This document shows, piece after piece, positions 22,074 to 35,085 of a DNA stretch of 64,000 bases. The DNA is from Theobroma cacao. Its lineage: Eukaryota > Streptophyta > Magnoliopsida > Malvales > Malvaceae. The notes under the pieces are model-generated. The model saw only the letters and a list, made by a program, of their open reading frames with translations, made no database searches and was not told where the DNA came from. Both the position numbers and the translations under genes were made by a program. The DNA is taken from NCBI RefSeq assembly GCF_000208745.1, contig NC_030858.1, positions 25,122,406 through 25,186,405 of the forward strand. The letters run 5' to 3'. How positions within the stretch are numbered: position 1 is the first letter of the stretch; every line of letters starts with the position of its first letter.

Positions 22074-23534
22074 ATGTCCTGGTTGGATATAATAAATCTA
22101 TCCAAGCCTTAATCTTGGCTATATCTCGAAAAATTAACTACATCCATATGACCTTGGCACATAAATGCCTAGCCCAACCACTATTGCTGTCTGGAATCCA
22201 ACATTTCTACATTAAATATCACACTTCTCCAAATCCTATCCACTGTTTTCAACATCTGTCTAATCTGTATCGAAGCATAATACACCTTATCTAAACTATT
22301 AGCATAAGGCACATTAATCACCTCCCAATTCCATCATCACCACAATCTTTTAAGTAGCTTAATTTTAAGAAGATAATACACTTCAATCAGATTAACAACA
22401 ACTCATACCAAGACTCTTGGATTAATTTAAATTCTAACTCATACCAAGACTTTTGGATTAATTTAAATTCTAACTTGAAAATGTCCCATAAGGACTCAAT
22501 CAAGTTTGAATTTAAACTCTTCAGGAATAAAGTCCTAACTCATCACAAATTCTTAACATAATATCCTCCTTTGAACCGGACCCTAAACACCGCATTCTCA
22601 TATCATCCGCCCGCTTTTAATATGCACATGACCTTTATTCATTAAGGAATATTGTATAAAGTCATCTTTCCTTAAAATTCCACCTTTTGCAAGGCCATCA
22701 ACATCTTCATTAGCTTAATGCCACACATGAGAAATCTTCCAATTTTTTATTTTTTTCTTACAACTATTCAACACTAATAATCACTTGCCTATATTTCCAA
22801 GGTGCTTCCTTATAATTGTTAGACCACAAGACCACATTTGCTGAATTGCTCTCTACCCACAGCTTGTAAGCATAATGAGCCATGTATTGAGTATAAATCA
22901 CAAATGCTTCCTTAATTGCTAACAATTATATCAAGTTTGAATCTTCAACTCCAATAGATTATGAGAATTTAGTTATAATTATACCAGAACCATCTCGAAG
23001 TAACCCCTCAATACCCGTTTGCCCTGAGTTACTAGATGAAACACCATCCACATTAAATTTCAACCAACCTTTCGTAAGGTCACCCGTGAAATTGTCAATC
23101 TCTTTAAATCACACATTCGATCTTTTAAAAGGTTCTCAAGACTTCTAATTAAGTTCTTAATTGAGTACTTAATGTGTGGCCATCTAGCTTTAGTCCATAT
23201 AGCTACTCTCAATTTAATAAGATCAAACAGTTGGTTGGCATCTCGTATTTTACCATTGAAAATTAGATCATTGCAAAATTTCCAAATAGACTAAGTAATA
23301 ACATAAAATGCCAACAACCACACATTCCCTCTATCACCTTCAAAAACTAGTGAACACCATTCCATGAGAAAACTTTGTGGATTAGTGGAGAATGTCCCCA
23401 TTTCCTACACCACATATTCCAAAATTTTCAAGATTCCTTGCATGAGAGAAACATATGACAAACAATTTCTCAATTACCATTGCATAACACACAGTGCATC
23501 ATGTCTTCTCCAATAATACCTTTTCTACCTAATA
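22074..23534 (-). pseudogene. LINE ORF2 C-terminal part: zf-RVT end and RNase H
   Basis: On the minus strand 23534 downward gives the cysteine-rich end of a zf-RVT domain (RKGIIGEDMMHCVLCNG, then CHMFLSC). Near 23040-23070 an RNase H begins with WLKFNVDGVS and continues GQTGIEGLLRDGSG, then AYKLWVESNS and NNYKEAPWKYR. This is the RNase H appended to plant L1 ORF2. Several stops interrupt it. A 36-bp tandem duplication lies at 22400-22471. Confidence 0.8.
22400..22471. repeat. 36-bp tandem duplication
   Basis: Two adjacent copies (22400-22435, 22436-22471) differ at one base, so the duplication is recent compared with the LINE around it. Confidence 0.95.
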
Positions 23535-24039
23535 TGTGAAACCTCGACCTTCATAGACGCGTAACTCGAGGTGAAACTTATGTTTAAAGGTTTTAATTTG
23601 AGCTAATGATGCTAGTTTTACTTTAATTATAATCATTTTATGTCGTTCTAGGAGTAGGATCAAAAATAATTTTAATTGGTTAAGAAATGTGCATAATGAA
23701 CAGTAGCCCTGTTTGCATATGTTTTTGTTTTTTCAAGGTATATCTCCCACTACAGAAGTTCCAATAACATGATTTTTGTACCATTAGAAAGACAAGAGGA
23801 AGGGATACAACTTTTTTGTTTACCAATTTGCCTAGTTCTGATGGGAAGGTGGGCAAAATCTTTGTCGAAGTGAAAAGACTGCACCAGAAGAACAGAAATT
23901 GGCAGAATGTTTGAGCACCGCGACGCTGGAAATTGAGAGCCGCGACCCTCACCATAAATTCCACAAATAACAACATTTTAGGGTTTTTGAAGCTAGGACT
24001 TTTGGAGGCTACTTAAGGGACCTCTTTTAGAGGATTTTG

Positions 24040-24868
24040 NNNNNNNNNNNNNNNNNNNNNNNNNNNNNNNNNNNNNNNNNNNNNNNNNNNNNNNNNNNNN
24101 NNNNNNNNNNNNNNNNNNNNNNNNNNNNNNNNNNNNNNNNNNNNNNNNNNNNNNNNNNNNNNNNNNNNNNNNNNNNNNNNNNNNNNNNNNNNNNNNNNNN
24201 NNNNNNNNNNNNNNNNNNNNNNNNNNNNNNNNNNNNNNNNNNNNNNNNNNNNNNNNNNNNNNNNNNNNNNNNNNNNNNNNNNNNNNNNNNNNNNNNNNNN
24301 NNNNNNNNNNNNNNNNNNNNNNNNNNNNNNNNNNNNNNNNNNNNNNNNNNNNNNNNNNNNNNNNNNNNNNNNNNNNNNNNNNNNNNNNNNNNNNNNNNNN
24401 NNNNNNNNNNNNNNNNNNNNNNNNNNNNNNNNNNNNNNNNNNNNNNNNNNNNNNNNNNNNNNNNNNNNNNNNNNNNNNNNNNNNNNNNNNNNNNNNNNNN
24501 NNNNNNNNNNNNNNNNNNNNNNNNNNNNNNNNNNNNNNNNNNNNNNNNNNNNNNNNNNNNNNNNNNNNNNNNNNNNNNNNNNNNNNNNNNNNNNNNNNNN
24601 NNNNNNNNNNNNNNNNNNNNNNNNNNNNNNNNNNNNNNNNNNNNNNNNNNNNNNNNNNNNNNNNNNNNNNNNNNNNNNNNNNNNNNNNNNNNNNNNNNNN
24701 NNNNNNNNNNNNNNNNNNNNNNNNNNNNNNNNNNNNNNNNNNNNNNNNNNNNNNNNNNNNNNNNNNNNNNNNNNNNNNNNNNNNNNNNNNNNNNNNNNNN
24801 NNNNNNNNNNNNNNNNNNNNNNNNNNNNNNNNNNNNNNNNNNNNNNNNNNNNNNNNNNNNNNNNNNNN
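24040..24868. other. Assembly gap (829 N)
   Basis: Unknown sequence inside the long LTR element 23535-25957. Open frames spanning it are artefacts. Confidence 0.98.
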
Positions 24869-24989
24869 TTGGGAACAAGCCTTTGGTGAAGTGTTTTTAT
24901 CTTGTGAAAATGTGCTATATAAATGGTTTATGTGTTATCACAATATGATGATATGTATAATATGCATTGGGTGTTTCTTTCGTACGTTG

Positions 24990-25116
24990 ATGTGGACCCG
25001 GCTATGTGCGAGTAGAAGTATGCATACGTCGATGATGACCCAACTATGTGCGAGTAGGAGTGCGCATAAGCCGATGCTGACCCAGCCATGTGCTAGTTGG
25101 GAGTGCACATGAGCTG
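24990..25116. repeat. 42-bp tandem repeat, three units
   Basis: Units at 24990-25031, 25032-25073 and 25074-25116 share 'atg--gaccc--c-atgtgc-agt' and diverge at about a quarter of positions. A partial fourth unit follows. The array lies inside the long LTR. Confidence 0.85.
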
Positions 25117-25957
25117 ATGACGATGGGAGAGTGTGCATGGTGATGGATATATATATATATATACATATATGTTTGCACAAGTGTGACTATAATGTATGTG
25201 GAATCCTGCTTGCTAAACCTTGAGCATTTTTTTTAGTGTTCTAAATTGATTTGCATTGCAGTGAAATGGTTTATTTGAGATGAAAGGAAGTCTTGCTTGT
25301 TGCTCTGTTTCTCGCTACAGCGAGAATGAAACTTTCTGTGCCGCTTATCACTTGGCTGGTTTTTGCCATATTTTCCACTTATCCAATTTCATGTTGAATA
25401 TGAATTCTTTATTATCACATGATTTATCAACCAAGGGTTCAATTAAGGGTTTTAATAAGGATTTAAGCTAAAGTGCATCGTTTTCAAATAAGTGCATTAT
25501 GATTTCAAACTTTTCCTTATTATATTGCTTGTTCCCTTCCTTGTTCACTCACTGGGTTGATACTCACCATTTTCAACTTCATGTTTTCAGATCAAGAAGC
25601 AGTTGGTAACTAGGTCGAGGTGTCTTCGTATATTCGACCCTTGGTAGATGTCTCGGTATTCAGTAGCTGTACATTTCTTCAAGTCTTTCTGCTGGAAGTC
25701 GAGTACTCTTTTTTGTTGTGTATAAACAGACCCAATGTAAATTATTAAGACGTATGTTTAGATAATACATGTATCTTTGATTGGTAATGCCATTACGAGT
25801 TGGCAATGTTTAGTATTATTTTAATTCGAAGTTATGAAATGTGATTTAGCAACTTTGATGGAACGATGAATAGGTCATATTAATAGGCTTGCTTGGGCTT
25901 GTGGGCTATGTCCATTGAGCCCTTGCGCAGGTCATGGCTGGGATTTGGGTCGTGACA

Positions 25958-27354
25958 TAATGTGTCTTTCACAACTACTTTCTGCCACAATAATTGCCAA
26001 ACAAAGACCTTCACTCTATACGGTGCAGAGCTCATCCACATCTTCTTCCATACATTACAATTGTTTCGTTGAAAGGGTAAGGACATTTGACAAAACAATT
26101 TAGCAGAATATTTACCACTGGATGTAACTTTCCATACAACCTCATCATCCAACTTTTTACTCAAAGAGACATTCCGTAAAAGAGACCACAAAGCCGTCCA
26201 TTGTTGATACTCCCAACCAAATAACTAGCATCTTAACTTTATTCTCCAAAGCTAGTCCTGATTATTCCGAATGCCAAAATCAGATAGAAAACCAACCTTA
26301 TTGACTAAAAGAGTAAAAATTCTAGGAAACTCATCTTGCAGTAGCATTCCATTTAGCCTTCTATCCTACCAAAACAACACTAATTTTCCATTTCCAACCT
26401 TAAAACCCATGTCAGATGAAACTTCCAAAAGGAATTTATTTTAAGGCATAAGAGGAGAAATTATATTTTTCTAGATAGTAAAGCATTTACAAGAAACACT
26501 AAGTTAAGAAGGAGGGCACATGGATCGTAGTTATTCTTTGTAGTCACGAATTGTCTCTATAAATAGTCACGTTCGTTTCCAAACCTCCATAACCATTTTG
26601 ATAACAATGCTCTATTTTAATCTCTAAATCAATCAACCCCAACACACCTGACTCTTTATAACCACAAACTTTGTCGCATCTAACATGATGAATTCCAAAA
26701 CCAGATTTATTACTCGACCAAAGAAACCTTTTTTGATTTTTTTCCAACTCCATCTGAATATCTTTAAGCATTTGAAAAAGAGACATGTAGAAAATTGGAA
26801 GACTATTCAACATAGATTTAATCAAAGTGACACGACCACCCATTGATAATAACTTAAACTTCCAATTTTCTAACTTGCTTTCAAACCATTCCACTACAGG
26901 CCTCCATATTTTCATATAACTCTTATTTGCACGCAAAGGAAAACCTAAGTATGTAGAAGGTAACAATCCTACATTGCAATGAATTATTTCTGACCCTCTT
27001 CTTAAACTACAATGATCGACTCTAACACTAAATAAACAACTCTTATGAAAATTTGTCTTCAATCCAGAGAACATCTGAAAACATCTCAACACTTTTTTCA
27101 TATTGAGTAAGCTTTCCAAGTCAAGCTTACAAAATAACAAGTTATCATTAGCAAACTAAAGAGAAGTTAAAGACATATCTTGTTTTCCAATAGGAATACC
27201 ACAACATAGTTTTTTCTCTTTAGCTGTATGCATAAGACAACTAAACACCTCTGCTGCCATATTAAATAAAAATGGAGATAGATACAGCTTACCTTAATCT
27301 TCTTCTTAGTTTAACAGTATTTGTTGGTGACCCATTAACCAAAATAGTAACAAA
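25958..27354 (-). pseudogene. LINE ORF2 middle part: RT C-terminal half and zf-RVT start
   Basis: Minus-strand reading from 27354 gives the RT palm after the first Asp: VNGSPT, then the catalytic box written as FANDN at about 27141-27155 where active L1 elements have FADD, so one catalytic Asp is lost. It continues KVLRCFQMFSGLKTNFHKS, TYLGFPLRANKS and LSMGGRVTLIKSMLNSLPIFYMS to about 26750. 25960-26191 gives the zf-RVT start (WKVTSSGKYS, APYRVKVFVWQLLW). Stops and frameshifts occur throughout. Confidence 0.85.
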
Positions 27355-27359
27355 TGTAA

Positions 27360-30293
27360 TGTCACAACCCGGTACTCTCCTCGAGCCCGTGATAACCGTC
27401 ACGATGTCCCGATAGACATTCATTACTTGAAATGCCAATCGAAACCCCGTAAGGCTTTAATATCAGTTTTCTCACCTCCCTTGCGAGCAACAGCTGCTAA
27501 TATCATATTTTAAAAGATTATAAGCTATTTCCAAACCAAAACAATAAAAAAATAATTTTCATCACACAAGGGTATTTTGGTAATTTTTCCCTAAAAATTT
27601 CGAAACCATCTAAAAATGTAGTATATGAGTAAAAGATACATATTTCATAACCAAAAATAAGTTTAGATGTCTAAAACATTCATTTAAAGTGAAGTGACAG
27701 CTATTAGAATAAAATAAAGATATTAAATAAAATATTCCATTTTCTTATGAAACAATATTTATAGATATATCGGTAAATAATTTTTGTAGCGTAAAAGCAA
27801 AATATATTCTTATATACAGTAACATAGATAACTAGAGTATGTAATTTAATTTACAATGACGTGTGGGCCCCCCTCGAATGACCAAAAGTAACGAAGGCTG
27901 CGAACCTACAGTTTTGAGGATGCAAATCCAACTGTAGCCCTCGACGAAATCAGTTATCTACAGACTAACCTGAGCCTAAAATGGGTGGAAATGAGGGGTG
28001 AGTTTTTATAAACCCAATGAGTAAACAAACATCATCTCAAATATCTAAAGCCGAGTAAATGAAGACAACTTAAAATAGTTCATCGTACTATGATTCATAA
28101 CGTTTCAAACTCATTTCAACTTAACAAAATAAATTCATTTCACTCAAATAATCAACATGGCTTATGAATTTCTTAAAAATTTGGCTCGTGCCAAAACTTA
28201 TTCTCGGGGATACCTTGGCCGAGGCATCCAACCGAGTCCTCCAAGGCTGTTAAAGAAAAGTTCATATACTCATAAAACACATTTTTACGTTTAAAAGCAT
28301 AGCCGTTCCTTGGCGTTGGTTGAGTTCACCCTCAAGTGGTGGTTTAGCGTGTAGTGAACTCTAAAGCTTTACCTTAGGAGATACCCTCCGCGCCTCTCGT
28401 ACTAAGGTAAATATAATGGGGTTTACCGTGCCCCTCTAATAGGCTGGTCCACGATAACCCGCCCACTGCAGTAACCTAAATACATAACCCACCAAATCAA
28501 TAATATTTCGGTAGCATAACATGGCTAATATAATACTACCCAGCCTGTCAAGGCAAAACAAACAGTTCATACAATTTCAACATAATTTCCAATTTAGCCA
28601 TTCATGCCAATATCACCATAAGCCATTCAATTCAAACCATAAATTTACAACACAAACAAATAGTCTCCAATTACTCAATTTTTAATATCATCATTCAATT
28701 TCAAAATGATTTATAAAACTCATTTCATTTAATCAAATTTTACTTATAAAAGATAAGGATTTACCATTTAAACTCATTTTTCTATAAAATCACAAAAAAC
28801 GAATAAAAACTACTTTAGATAATTAAGACGATAATAAGGTTACTCATAATATCGGGAGTCGAAGTACTCCTAGTCTTGATCTCCGGGTACAATTTCCTTA
28901 CTCTTATCGAAAGTTCACCACCTATACCCAATACACAACAAATAATTCAATATATTGTGTCATGTCATTATAAATCTATTTCAAGCTCTATATGAATGCA
29001 TGAGGTTGTTTGGATAGTCACTTAAAGACGGTGTTACACGTTGGTTCAATTATGATCGGAATGGATCGATTTTCGACCTAATTCGAACTCTCCACCTTTG
29101 ATTTAACCAAAACATCCAAATTAACTCCAATTATATCCATCACACTTCCAATGTCCCAAAATACACCAAAGCGTCTCAATGAGCTTAACTTTTTCATTGT
29201 TATTCAACTTATTTACTAAAAGAACTATACTTTAAAATTACCATTTTCGATTTTCATCACCACTATTCATTAAATTCTAACTAAATAACACAAGATATTA
29301 TAAGAATCATCATCACTAGGTTCCTTATGAAATTCGGCCATGGTGGGTGCATAAACACTAAGGTTTTTCATACTTGATTTTTTTATACCATAAATCATTA
29401 GTTCCTAACCAAATCACTTGAAATAAAATCAAATCCACCATCAACATACCATAAGGAAGATTCGGCCAATAAGGGTGATGAAAGAACATGAATTTTTCTT
29501 GTTTGCTTTTCATGCTACACATCACCAACCAACTAAAAACACTAGAATAACATGTTTTCCAACTAAATTCATCATCAAATCTTCTCCCCCTAGGTTCGGC
29601 CAACAAGGGATCCATCATGAAATCATGAATTTCAACCATGGAAAATGAGAAAGAATGCTTAGGAAAGATAGATCTCAAGCTAAAATTGAAAAATCTTACC
29701 TTTTGTCACTTGATTCCTTGAAATTCCAAAGTTTTCTCTTGAATTTTTCTAACTAGGTTTTGTTCTTTCTTTCTTTCCTCTTTTCCTTGGTGAGGCCAAA
29801 CATATGGGAGTGAAATGGGAGAGTCATGTGCTGATTTTTAATGTAAATTATAAAGAATTGAAAGCTTGCCACTTGTCACCATTCCGTTGGTCCATGTTTA
29901 ACACTTAACAACTAAGCTTTCTTTCTCCACCACATAAAATATCTTAATTATCCATAATAAAAAATGTTAATGGATAAAATCCTTAGGCACGACAAGTGTT
30001 GGGTGGTGTAAAATTCCAATTTTGCCCTTAGGTGGCAAAATGACCATTTTACCCCTACATCATGAAAATTCTAATTTGACTCCAAATCACCATATTAAGT
30101 CATTCTGGGTTTTTAAAATTCTCAATTTCATCTTAAAATCTCTATTTGAACTAGTTCAAGGCTTAATTCAACTTAGTTGTACCACTAGGTTCACTACCGA
30201 CTTTTAACGATTTTTCGGGGCTTTCCAAGTATGCAAACATATTATCAAGCACATGAATGACATGGCAAATATTTTATAGAGTTGGGCTTGACA
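27360..30293 (-). mobile_element. Solo LTR A (Tekay-like), perfect TSD
   Basis: A 2934-bp unit is flanked by TGTAA on both sides (27355-27359 and 30294-30298). On the minus strand it starts TGTCAAGCCC and ends CCGGGTTGTGACA. It contains the module 'ccttaggagatacc ... gtgcccctctaataggctgg' (28372-28460) shared with copies B and C. Length and lack of coding DNA identify it as a solo LTR. ORFs in it, such as 29358-29678, are not genes. It interrupts the LINE RT domain. Confidence 0.9.
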
Positions 30294-30298
30294 TGTAA

Positions 30299-32018
30299 AG
30301 TATACACACTTCATGATCCATCTCCGCCACTTTTCCCCCAAAACCCATTTTCTTCTTGGTGAACCCCAGAAAGCTCCAACTAATACTATCACATGCTTTT
30401 CGAAATCCAACTTGAACATCAAACCTCTAAATTGATTTTTACGCAACAAATCAACCATTTCATTAATAATGAAAGCATAATATAAGATTTGTCTACCTTT
30501 CACAAATGCAAATTGATAACCACCAATTATCTCACCGATAACTTTCTTTAATTGGTTTGCCAATAACTTAATAATTATCTTATACAAGCTACAAACAAAA
30601 CTAATAAGACGATAATCACCCATACAACTCAAATTCTTGATCTTCGAAATTAATGTTATGAAACTTTCATTAATCCCATGACCCAATTTTCCAAAATAAT
30701 AGAATTCATACACAAAACGCATTACCTTATTCCTCGCAATCCTCCATTGCTTCTTAAAAAAAATTAAAATTGAACCCATCAGCACAATGAGCTTTGTCCC
30801 TATCATAATCATTGACCACCCCCCAAACTTTGTCCTATGAGAAAGGATATTCTAGTTCCATCACCGCCTTATTTGACAATGTCAAAATCCCATGTATTAA
30901 ATCATCAAGTTTAAGGGTTTTTCTTTCACTATAAAGACTTTGAAAGTGCTTCAAAACCTCTTTTTAATAATATGTGAATCTTCAACTTGTTGATCAATGT
31001 AAGCCATTCTATTTAATCTTCTTCTTTCTAAAGCCATCGCATGATAAAACTTAGAGTTTCCATCCCTTACAACCATTCATTTACTTCTAGATTGTTGTCT
31101 CCACTTATGCTTTTCCAATCTATAAAGATTCCATAACTCAGATCTCTTATTTAATACCACTTCCCTCTTCTCATAATCTTATTCAAAAAATTACCATTTA
31201 ATTTCCATCCTATGAATTTCAACCTCTAACATCTCAATTTTCCTTGTCATATCTTTAAATTTATTTTTCTACCATTTGCTAATAATTGGCCTCAAATTCT
31301 TAAGTCCTCTCCATAAAGCATGCCCACGATTGCTCCTTTATTGAACATACTACCAATTCTCTTTAATCAAAGATTGAAAGCTCTCGTCTTTCATCCAGTA
31401 ATTAAAAACTTTAAATGGCTTGGCTGACAAATGCAATCAGCCCATCCTACGACAACTCAATTATGATCTGACAATGAACTTGGAATACACCTCTAAAACA
31501 CATCAATATAACAAGACAGCCATTCATTATCAATTAAAAATTGTGTAACCTCGAAAATGCTACATTTTCCCTTCGACAACTCCATGTAAATTGCCTTCCT
31601 ACCATGGGTAAATCTATTAGAGCTGCTTCTTGAATAAAGTTAGCAAATTTTCAGGCCGATCTACCTATCTCACTCTTCCCCACTATTTCTTCCTCTAATT
31701 TAATAAAATTGAAGTCTCCACCCACACACCATCAGACATCCCCTTTTTGTAATTCAGTCAACAATATCACCCATTAATCTGCCCATTTTGCTTCATCATC
31801 TGGAACATATACATTTAAAAAACCACAGCGCTTATTCAAACCACATACTTTCCCAATGACTAAGATAAAATTACTATGGGTCATACGTTCCTCTACAATG
31901 AAAAAATCTTCCCTCCCATTGTAATAATTCCTCTTGATAACCCATCTGCCTTCACACTACATCGAAGGATCTTATTTTTACACCGTAAATTATCAAATTA
32001 AATCAATTGTCTATTTTT
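30299..32018 (-). pseudogene. LINE ORF2 5' part: endonuclease C-terminal part and RT N-terminal half
   Basis: From 32018 downward the minus strand shows a worn apurinic endonuclease-like region (about 31000-32018). At 30400-30812 come clear RT motifs: NESFITLISK, DYRLISFVCSLYKIIIKLLAN, YQFAFVKGRQI and FKLDFEK, whose continuation AxDS is in a shifted frame near 30390. Reading stops at the insertion of LTR A. The endonuclease start and ORF1 are missing at the Sirevirus junction. Confidence 0.8.
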
Positions 32019-33360
32019 TGTTGACTCCATATGTTTTGATGAGAACAAAACATTTCTCATTTATTAATGTCTAACTTCACTATTTAAGTGTGCAGGATAA
32101 AGTTAATTCTTTCAATAAAATGAATGATTTAAAACAAGATCATATAATGGATAGGTTAATCAATTAAAGTGAGAAAGATGAAAAGAGTTAGTGAAAAAAA
32201 GGCTTTTATAACTGATTATCAAGAAGCCTTAATCAATTAAGGAATGGATCGGCTACAAGTGGAAGGAAAACTGAAAAATCTTAATTAGTTAGCAATAAGC
32301 TTAATTGATTAAAAAGGTGTTGGACAAAAGAAAACAAAATTGTGCTAATTGGTTAAGGCACTGGTTAATCGCTTAGAGCATAAGACTTGAAGAACATCTA
32401 AGCGCCAAAATTCGAAATTGAAATACGTATGACTGTTCAAAGGAGCCAAAATAAGGAAATTCAAATTCAAAAATTTTATAATTGATTAAAACTTGTGTGA
32501 ATCGGATAAGGTTAAAGGAAGTGAAGCTCCAATCAATTAAAGGGAGAGTTAACCAATTGAAGGAAGTTTGCTGAAGTAAAGAAGCCTAAAGATAGAGATC
32601 TCTTAATCAGTTAGAGTCTATTGTAATCAGTTAACACAGAGTATGCAACAGTAAAATAGTGCAAGGTAAATAAGCTATAATCGCTTAGAGCTACTTGTAA
32701 CCAGTTACCCAAACTCTGTTTGCCCATTTGAATCTAAACACTAGAGGACAAAATAATGATTAGAATGGCATCAAAGTTGTCTCCAACTACTAGAAACTGC
32801 CCCTAATAGCAAAATCTAACTCTCCAAGTATTAAAGGAAGCTCCAACACTTAAAGAAAGTGAATTGAATGAAAAAAAAAACCATTTTGAGCAAAAAGCCA
32901 AAGAACCTTCACCAAAGCACTTATTCATCATTCTTATTCCAAAAAAAGTGTTTAAGTTTGCTTGTAATCTTTCTAGATTTGTAAAGACTTCTAATTGTAC
33001 TTCTTTTTCTTGGGAAATTAAAGTGTAAGAAGCACTCTAGAGCTTATTGTAAAGGAATAGAGCTTTGGTTAGAAGCTCACCTTGTAAAAGCTTGGTGGAA
33101 GTTGTTAATTCCATTAGTATAATGAAGTTAGGTTGAAAATCCTTGATTAGGAGATCAAAGTAGTGGATATAGGTCAAAGGGATCGAACCACTACAAACAC
33201 TCTTGTATTGTCCACTTCTCTTTTCCTTTCCTTACTTGGTGTCTTTTAAGTCTAACAAGTTCTAGACCTTCCTTCATTTAGTTGATTAAGAGTTTTACAA
33301 GCTCTAAAAGGCTATCCAAAAAATTTTAAGTTCTATTCACCCCCCTTTAGCACTCCAACA
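32019..33360 (+). repeat. Sirevirus 5' LTR with palindrome array
   Basis: It starts TGTTGACTCC and ends ACTCCAACA, 1342 bp. The first 580 bp match the 3' LTR at 48329-48906. About 15 copies of a degenerate palindrome (consensus TTAATCRRTTAA) lie between 32156 and 32710. The usual C-rich 'cacccccctttagcac' block stands before the 3' end. Confidence 0.9.
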
Positions 33361-33371
33361 GGACCAATAAG

Positions 33372-33383
33372 TGGTATCAAAGC
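33372..33383 (+). other. Primer-binding site (initiator tRNA-Met)
   Basis: tggtatcaaagc, one mismatch from the complement of the initiator tRNA-Met 3' end, lies 12 bases after the LTR. Confidence 0.9.
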
Positions 33384-33426
33384 TAAACCCTCAATTTAAG
33401 GCTTAACATTATTAAGGGAGATCCAT

Positions 33427-35085
33427 ATGGTTTTACAAAAGTCTTTTGTTATAAAGGGTCAATCCACAAATAGGCCTTCTCTATTTGATGGATCAAATTA
33501 TGCTTATTGGAGCACTAGGATGTCTATATATATTAGAGTTCTTGACTATAAAATGTGAGATGTAATCACAGGAGGACCCTATGTTCCCACATCACCTAGT
33601 TTTGTCACAAGTGAGAAAATGCCTAAGCCAATAGTTGAGAGGACTGAAGCTGAAGTTAAAAAGATCCAAACAAATTTCAAAGTTATCAACACCCTTCACT
33701 ATGCATTGACCTTTATAGAATTTAACAAAATCTTTAGCTATACTATAACCAAAGAGATTTAGGAAAAACTCAAAGTCATTCATGAAGGGACTTCACAAGT
33801 AAAAGAGTCCAAAATTACCTTACTCACCCATAATTATGAAATGTTCAAAATGGAACCGAGTGAAGATATCTCTACATGTTCGATATATTTAACAATATTA
33901 CAAACAAGCTTAATCAATTGGGGAAAACCATTCTTGAACATGAGTTAGTAAAAAAACAACTTAGATACCTCCCAAAAGCTAGAAATCCACAGTCACTACC
34001 ATCCGAGAGGCCAAGGATCCCAATGTGATCACACTTGATGAAATTTATGGCTTACTCCTCAGATATGAACTTGAAATGAAGGAAGAAGAAGAGGAAGAAA
34101 AGAAAGAAGCCAAAGAGAAAAGGAAAAATCTTGCATTCAAGATTAGTACACTTGAGGAATAACTTAAAGAATTATCAAGTGATGATAATGAAGAATTAGC
34201 AATGATGGCCAAAAGGTTTAGAAAGTTGATAGGACAAAAAGGTAGAAGATTTTAAAAGAAAAATTACAAGAAAGACCTAGGTTTCTCTTGAAAAAAATAA
34301 GCACAATGGTGATATCAACAAATGATTTGCTTTGAATGTAAGAAACCAAGACACTTCAGATTTAAAAGTCTAATGCTGAAAGAAAAATCTTCAAAAAGGA
34401 TGAAGAAACCAAAGAAAGTAATGGTGGTAACAACATAGTCCGATAGTGACTCCTCAAGCTTAGTCAAAGAAAAAGAAAAATTGGAAGAAAGAGCAAATCT
34501 TTGCTTGATGGCAAGAGAAAAAGAATTTGAGGTAACATCTAATTCATGTGATATTTCCTATGATGATTTGTAAGATAAATATGATTGCCTATATGCTGAA
34601 TTTGAAAAACTTGCTTTGAAATGTAAAACTATAAGAAAAAAGGCTATAACATTGGATGAAGAATTAGAAAAAAATTAAGTATGAATATAACTCTATTTTT
34701 TATCTTAAGAATATGCTTCAAATTGAACTTGAACAGTCCAAAATTCATTTTCAATTCTTGAAGTTAGAATTGAAAAGCAAAAATTTAGAATTACAAAGAG
34801 TTGTTGATGAGAATGTTGCACTTAAAGTTGAAATAGAAGAAAAATCAAAACTGAAATTAAAAGGTGAAGAAAAACCTAAAAGAAATACAAACTTTAGAAA
34901 AAAAATGAATGCATTCTCATGTAATTGTTATGTATGTGGTAAGAAAGGCCATATGTTTTATGATTGTTATCATAATAATAGAAATCTTCTTAAAACCAAG
35001 TTGGTTTGGGTTCCTAAAATATCCCATGTGATGGCTAACCCCTAAAGACCCATTAAAGTATGGGTACCTTTAAAGAAAAACTAAA
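33427..35085 (+). pseudogene. Sirevirus gag, decayed
   Basis: The ATG at 33427 opens a copia gag: SLFDGSNYAYWSTRMSIYI near the N terminus, an alpha-helical UBN2-like core, then a charged coiled-coil region (about 34060-34880). A first zinc knuckle (CFECKKPRHFRFKS, about 34329) has lost its last Cys. A second (CYVCGKKGHMFYDC, about 34930-34970) is complete. Stops appear from 33556 on and several frameshifts follow. Gag would package element RNA in cytoplasmic particles. Confidence 0.85.

Larger units (their letters stand above)
23535..25957 (+). mobile_element. Long LTR element inserted in the LINE (Tekay-like type)
   Basis: It starts TGTGAAACCTCGACC and ends GGGTCGTGACA, short inverted termini with TG...CA ends. 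Flanks are TAATA (23530-23534) and TAATG (25958-25962), a 5-bp TSD with one mismatch. LINE zf-RVT coding resumes on both sides. The last 100 bp match 155-285. With its 829-N gap it spans 2423 bp; no coding domain is seen in the known part, so it is read as a solo LTR. Confidence 0.75.
16532..32018 (-). mobile_element. L1-type LINE, four fragments split by three insertions
   Basis: Four minus-strand pieces (30299-32018, 25958-27354, 22074-23534, 16532-16776) read in order as one plant L1 element: endonuclease, reverse transcriptase, zf-RVT, RNase H and 3' UTR, about 4.8 kb in total. The interruptions are the LTR element 27360-30293 (TSD TGTAA), the LTR element 23535-25957 and the PIF/Harbinger element 16780-22070. 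The 5' end, with ORF1 and the start of the endonuclease, is missing where the Sirevirus begins at 32019. The tail ends in a short T-run on the plus strand at 16531-16536, taken as the poly(A) end. Confidence 0.85.

Noticed and set aside
24027..24948. Open frames of 283-303 codons on both strands
   Set aside because: They consist almost wholly of N and exist only because the gap has no stops. The same applies to frames across 11800-12084 and 39140-39807.
29358..29678. Minus-strand ORF of 106 codons
   Set aside because: It lies inside solo LTR A and is not supported by similarity or by conservation in copies B and C.
27360..30293. Possibility of a gene with long UTRs between LINE pieces
   Set aside because: TG...CA ends, a perfect 5-bp TSD and two further copies show that it is a solo LTR.
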